Source: a virus
Reading direction: 5' to 3' (one strand)
Length of the DNA: 34,133 nucleotides
Virus record (IMG/VR): IMGVR_UViG_3300047668_000825
Coordinates: 1-34,133 of that record
Positions 31,490 to 34,133 of this stretch are shown here, in pieces. The translations under genes and the position numbers were made by a program. Each line of letters starts with the position of its first letter. Positions within the stretch are counted from its first letter, which is position 1. The notes below the pieces were generated by a model that was not told the DNA's origin, did no database searches, and saw only the letters and a list, made by a program, of their open reading frames with translations.

Positions 31490-33577
31490 ATGCCCCCTGA
31501 TAATTCAGTTTCAGACCAAGGAACAATAGAATCTTTAAAAGATTTTAAAAAGAACAAAGATGACCAGTGGGCTAGGTGGTATCAGGAGTTTGAAGCTGCT
31601 GACAAAGCTAGCAAAAAGTGGACCCGGCAAGGAAACAAAACTGTTGCTAGGTATTTAAACGACCGTAAAGATTCTGAAGTAGGCACGTTTCGTTTAAACC
31701 TCTTTCATTCCAATATAAACACTGTACGCGACTTAATGTTTGGCAAACTGCCTGAAATTACGTTTTCACGTAAGAATATGGACTTCAATGACGACGTAGC
31801 GCGCGTAGCGGGCATGATATACGAGCGTATGCTAAACGCAGACATAGGCACTCCTAACGATCAGTATTCTGAGGCGCTAAAACAGAACCTTGAAGACAGA
31901 CTGCTCCCCGGTCTGGGCGTATCACGGGTTAGATACGATTTTAATGAAGAAAAAGAGCAGATAGCCGCAGTCTACGACATGAAGACCGGCGTAGAAATGG
32001 CCCCCGCTCAAGATATTGACCAAATAACCGACGAACGCGCTCCAATCGACTACGTACACTGGCGTGACTTTAAATGGTCGCCGTGCCGCACGTGGGCGGA
32101 CTCTCGATGGGTGGCTTTTAAAACGCTACTAACTAGAGATCAACTTGTAGTGCGCTTTGGCGACAAGTTAGGGAATAAAATACCGTTAACTTCGTCCAAC
32201 TACTCAAGAGAAGAAAGAAACTACCCAGAAATTAACGAAGAGCGGTTAGATGCGTTTAAACGTGCTGAGGTATGGGAAATTTGGGACAAAGCCGCGCGTG
32301 AAGTAATTTGGTGGTGTGCGGACTTAAAACAAGTGCTAGACACAAAAGATGATCCGCTAGGGCTAACAGGTTTTTATCCTAATCCCGAGCCTATGACATC
32401 CAATGTGACTACTACAGCGTATATGCCCATCCCTGACTATGCTATGGCTGAAGACCTGTACCTAGAAATAGACGCCTTAGAGTCCCGTATCGTACTTATC
32501 ACTGAAGCTGTAAAAGTAGTAGGCGTATACGACCAAGCATCAATAGGCGTCAAACGCTTAATGAGCGAAGGCGTTGAAAACGACCTTATACCCGTTGATA
32601 ACTGGGCTATGTTTGCAGAAAAGGGCGGACTACAAGGCTCTATTCAATGGCTACCTATAGAAGAAGTCGCGGGCACTTTAGAAAAACTCGTCGCACGGCG
32701 TAATGATTCGATGGGGTTGTTAGCCCAAGTAACGGGTATGGCCGACATAATGCGCGGCGGCGGTGAAGCTGGCGGAAGCGTAAGCGCTACTGAACGCGTA
32801 CTTGAGTCACGTTTTGGGTCTGTCAGGATTCAAGCGTTACAAGATGAGTTTGCTAAATACGCTACAGACTTAATACGCCTGCGCGCAGAAGTAGTAAGCA
32901 ATCATTTTTCAGATGAATCTATTGTCCAGCAGTCCAACATTGCTAACTCTTCTGACGCAGAGCTTATAGGCCCCGCGCTTGAGCTAATAAAAACCAGAAC
33001 TGATCTTATCTGGCGTATTCAAGTTAAACCTGAGTCCGTGGCTATGGTTGACTATGCACAGCTTAAAGAAGAACGTACTTCGTACATAACAGCTCTAGCG
33101 ACGTTTATGCAGTCCGCCGCACCGTTAGTACAGATGGACCCTCAAGCCACACCTGTGCTACTTGAGATGTTGAAGTGGGGGCTAGCAGGATTTAAAGGCA
33201 GTAACGAAGTAGAAGGCGTACTTGATCAAGCTATTAAAACTATGCAGTCAGCGCAGGGCAAAGAAGAGGGCCAAGAAGAGCCGTCTCCCGAGCAGATAAA
33301 AGCACAACAACAAGCTGAAAAACTTGGGTTTGAAAAATACAAGCTAGAAGAATCAGCTAAACTTGAACGTGAAAAAATGCAGCATCAAAGAGAAATGGCC
33401 GGGATGGAAGCTCAAATTAATATAGAGCAGACACAGGTAGAGGCCCAAAAAGACCTACAGAAAGAGCAGGCTCAGTTTGAGTTTAATATAGAAGAAGAGA
33501 TAAACGAAACTGATGAGTTTATAAAGCGCGAGCGCGCTCGCCAAAGTTACACGCACGAATCAAGGGATCGGGACTAA
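31490..33577 (+). CDS. Portal protein
   Basis: 695 aa, in the size range of podovirus portals. The N-terminus (DQWARWYQEFEAADKASKKW) and the segment FHSNINTVRDLMFGKLPEITFSR, then GLGVSRVRYDF and PIDYVHWRDFKWSP, are characteristic of this portal family. Residues ~420-450 (MADIMRGGGEAGGSVSATER) are also typical. The last ~110 residues are a charged coiled coil rich in Gln, Glu and Lys, which may form the barrel inside the head. It forms the dodecameric ring to which terminase and the adaptor bind. Confidence 0.9.
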   Translation: MPPDNSVSDQGTIESLKDFKKNKDDQWARWYQEFEAADKASKKWTRQGNKTVARYLNDRKDSEVGTFRLNLFHSNINTVRDLMFGKLPEITFSRKNMDFNDDVARVAGMIYERMLNADIGTPNDQYSEALKQNLEDRLLPGLGVSRVRYDFNEEKEQIAAVYDMKTGVEMAPAQDIDQITDERAPIDYVHWRDFKWSPCRTWADSRWVAFKTLLTRDQLVVRFGDKLGNKIPLTSSNYSREERNYPEINEERLDAFKRAEVWEIWDKAAREVIWWCADLKQVLDTKDDPLGLTGFYPNPEPMTSNVTTTAYMPIPDYAMAEDLYLEIDALESRIVLITEAVKVVGVYDQASIGVKRLMSEGVENDLIPVDNWAMFAEKGGLQGSIQWLPIEEVAGTLEKLVARRNDSMGLLAQVTGMADIMRGGGEAGGSVSATERVLESRFGSVRIQALQDEFAKYATDLIRLRAEVVSNHFSDESIVQQSNIANSSDAELIGPALELIKTRTDLIWRIQVKPESVAMVDYAQLKEERTSYITALATFMQSAAPLVQMDPQATPVLLEMLKWGLAGFKGSNEVEGVLDQAIKTMQSAQGKEEGQEEPSPEQIKAQQQAEKLGFEKYKLEESAKLEREKMQHQREMAGMEAQINIEQTQVEAQKDLQKEQAQFEFNIEEEINETDEFIKRERARQSYTHESRDRD

Positions 33578-33582
33578 TAAAA

Positions 33583-33975
33583 ATGTCTGAAATGCTTGAT
33601 AGAGTAATGGTCAATGAGGGATTTGAAGCCAAGCCCTATCAGGATACGCTTGGAATATGGACCATAGGACACGGGCTAACTTATCTAACGAGCGAAGAGT
33701 CACGCGCTATAGTCGCGTCACGTCTGCACGATCTAGGTAAGCAGCTAATAGCTAATAAACCGTGGCTTGAAGGCTACCCGACTGAAGTGTGTGAAATAGT
33801 AACAGAAATGTGTTTTCAAATGGGGCCTTCCAGAACGTACAAGTTCACTAAGATGTTTGCGGCGCTTCAGCAGCACGATTTCCGCGAAGCTGCGGCACAG
33901 ATGCGCGACAGTAATTGGAATAAACAAACACCCGAGCGCTGCGAGCGCATGGCAAAACGGATGGAGATGACATAA
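33583..33975 (+). CDS. Lysozyme, GH24 (T4-type)
   Basis: 130 aa, ATG at 33583 six bases behind the portal stop, with only a weak ribosome-binding site. The catalytic triad of T4-type lysozymes is complete and correctly spaced: Glu12 in VNEGF, Asp21 in YQDTLGIWTIGHG, Thr27 in the same segment. No signal-anchor is present, so export needs a holin, or the enzyme is carried in the virion. The gene sits between portal and head-assembly genes and not with the holin at 16593. It degrades peptidoglycan. Its stop overlaps the next ATG by one base (taATG). Confidence 0.85.
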   Translation: MSEMLDRVMVNEGFEAKPYQDTLGIWTIGHGLTYLTSEESRAIVASRLHDLGKQLIANKPWLEGYPTEVCEIVTEMCFQMGPSRTYKFTKMFAALQQHDFREAAAQMRDSNWNKQTPERCERMAKRMEMT

Positions 33976-34133
33976 TGGCAAAGCGTACTTGGAGACAAAC
34001 TAAGGATGGGATGGTAGAGGTAATACGAGAAGCCCCGTCAGCAAGTTCTACACCTAGTATTCACGGAGACATAGAGCCTTTTAAGTCGCCTATAGACGGC
34101 ACTATCGTTAATACTCGCGCTCAGCTAAATGCA
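33975..34133 (+). CDS. Conserved small head-operon protein, 5' part
   Basis: Start of the 118-aa gene whose body is at 2-352 on the circular map. The ATG overlaps the lysozyme stop by one base. The frame runs to the window end without a stop and matches 2-154 with one amino-acid difference (Asp in this copy, Glu in the left copy, at residue 11). Confidence 0.8.
   Translation, partial: MAKRTWRQTKDGMVEVIREAPSASSTPSIHGDIEPFKSPIDGTIVNTRAQLNA
33980..34133. repeat. Right copy of the terminal redundancy
   Basis: Equal to bases 1-154 except at 34007 (T against A at 28). See the left copy for interpretation. Confidence 0.95.

Noticed and set aside
1-34133. Temperate phage or prophage
   Set aside because: No integrase, excisionase, recognisable CI/Cro-type repressor or attachment site; ends join as a circle. 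Small RHH-like proteins alone do not show lysogeny.
1-34133. T7-like (autographivirus) genome
   Set aside because: No single-subunit RNA polymerase gene is present, and gene order and strand use differ.

Overview
The window is one essentially complete genome of a small tailed phage of podovirus type. The first 154 bases recur at the end (1-154 and 33980-34133, one mismatch), so the unique, circularly mapping length is 33,979 bp. It has a full packaging, head, tail and ejection-protein series, its own replication set, and no integrase, repressor of a recognised family, tRNA, CRISPR array, RNA polymerase or host-like housekeeping gene. The host cannot be read from the sequence. Gene families, the Leu-762-type PolA and the style of the tail fibre suggest an aquatic, probably marine, proteobacterial host; that is inference only.

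Layout. The late operon is on the plus strand and wraps across the window ends: small terminase (29504), a 49-aa protein, large terminase, portal, a GH24 lysozyme, a small conserved head-operon protein (cut by the window ends), scaffold, major capsid, probable decoration protein, terminator, a repeat protein, a structural protein, head-tail adaptor, a tail nozzle/DNA-stabilisation-like protein, a GNAT-like protein, three large probable ejection proteins (969, 461 and 833 aa), tail fibre, fibre chaperone, then membrane/lysis proteins ending in a holin at 16967. The early/replication region is on the minus strand from 28684 down to 16985: SprT-like metalloprotease, MoxR-like AAA+ ATPase, DUF7192-like partner, then (after a plus-strand island) a small membrane protein, a small RHH-like protein, a DUF2800 PD-(D/E)XK nuclease, an ssDNA-binding-like protein, family A DNA polymerase, a primase-helicase and a 48-aa protein. 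The island at 24298-26113 carries a VRR-NUC nuclease, a 59-aa protein and an SNF2-type helicase in ATGA-coupled order.

The only long gene-free stretch is 28685-29503, between the divergent early and late operons. It holds promoter-like sequences for both directions, a family of GTTACA/TGTAAC iteron-like repeats in alternating orientation, a perfect 14-bp palindrome and four copies of GTTTAAAC. It is the best candidate for the replication origin and the early/late switch.

The most unusual signal is GTTTAAAC itself. I count 19 exact copies of this 8-bp palindrome where about 0.5 is expected by chance, in several reading frames and in non-coding DNA. Other points worth a second look are the two separate repeat regimes (17 aa and 29 aa) in the 969-aa ejection-type protein, a nested hairpin in the capsid-gene leader, a basic C-terminal tail shared by a structural protein and the ssDNA-binding-like protein, and the AAA+/DUF7192 pair of unknown function.
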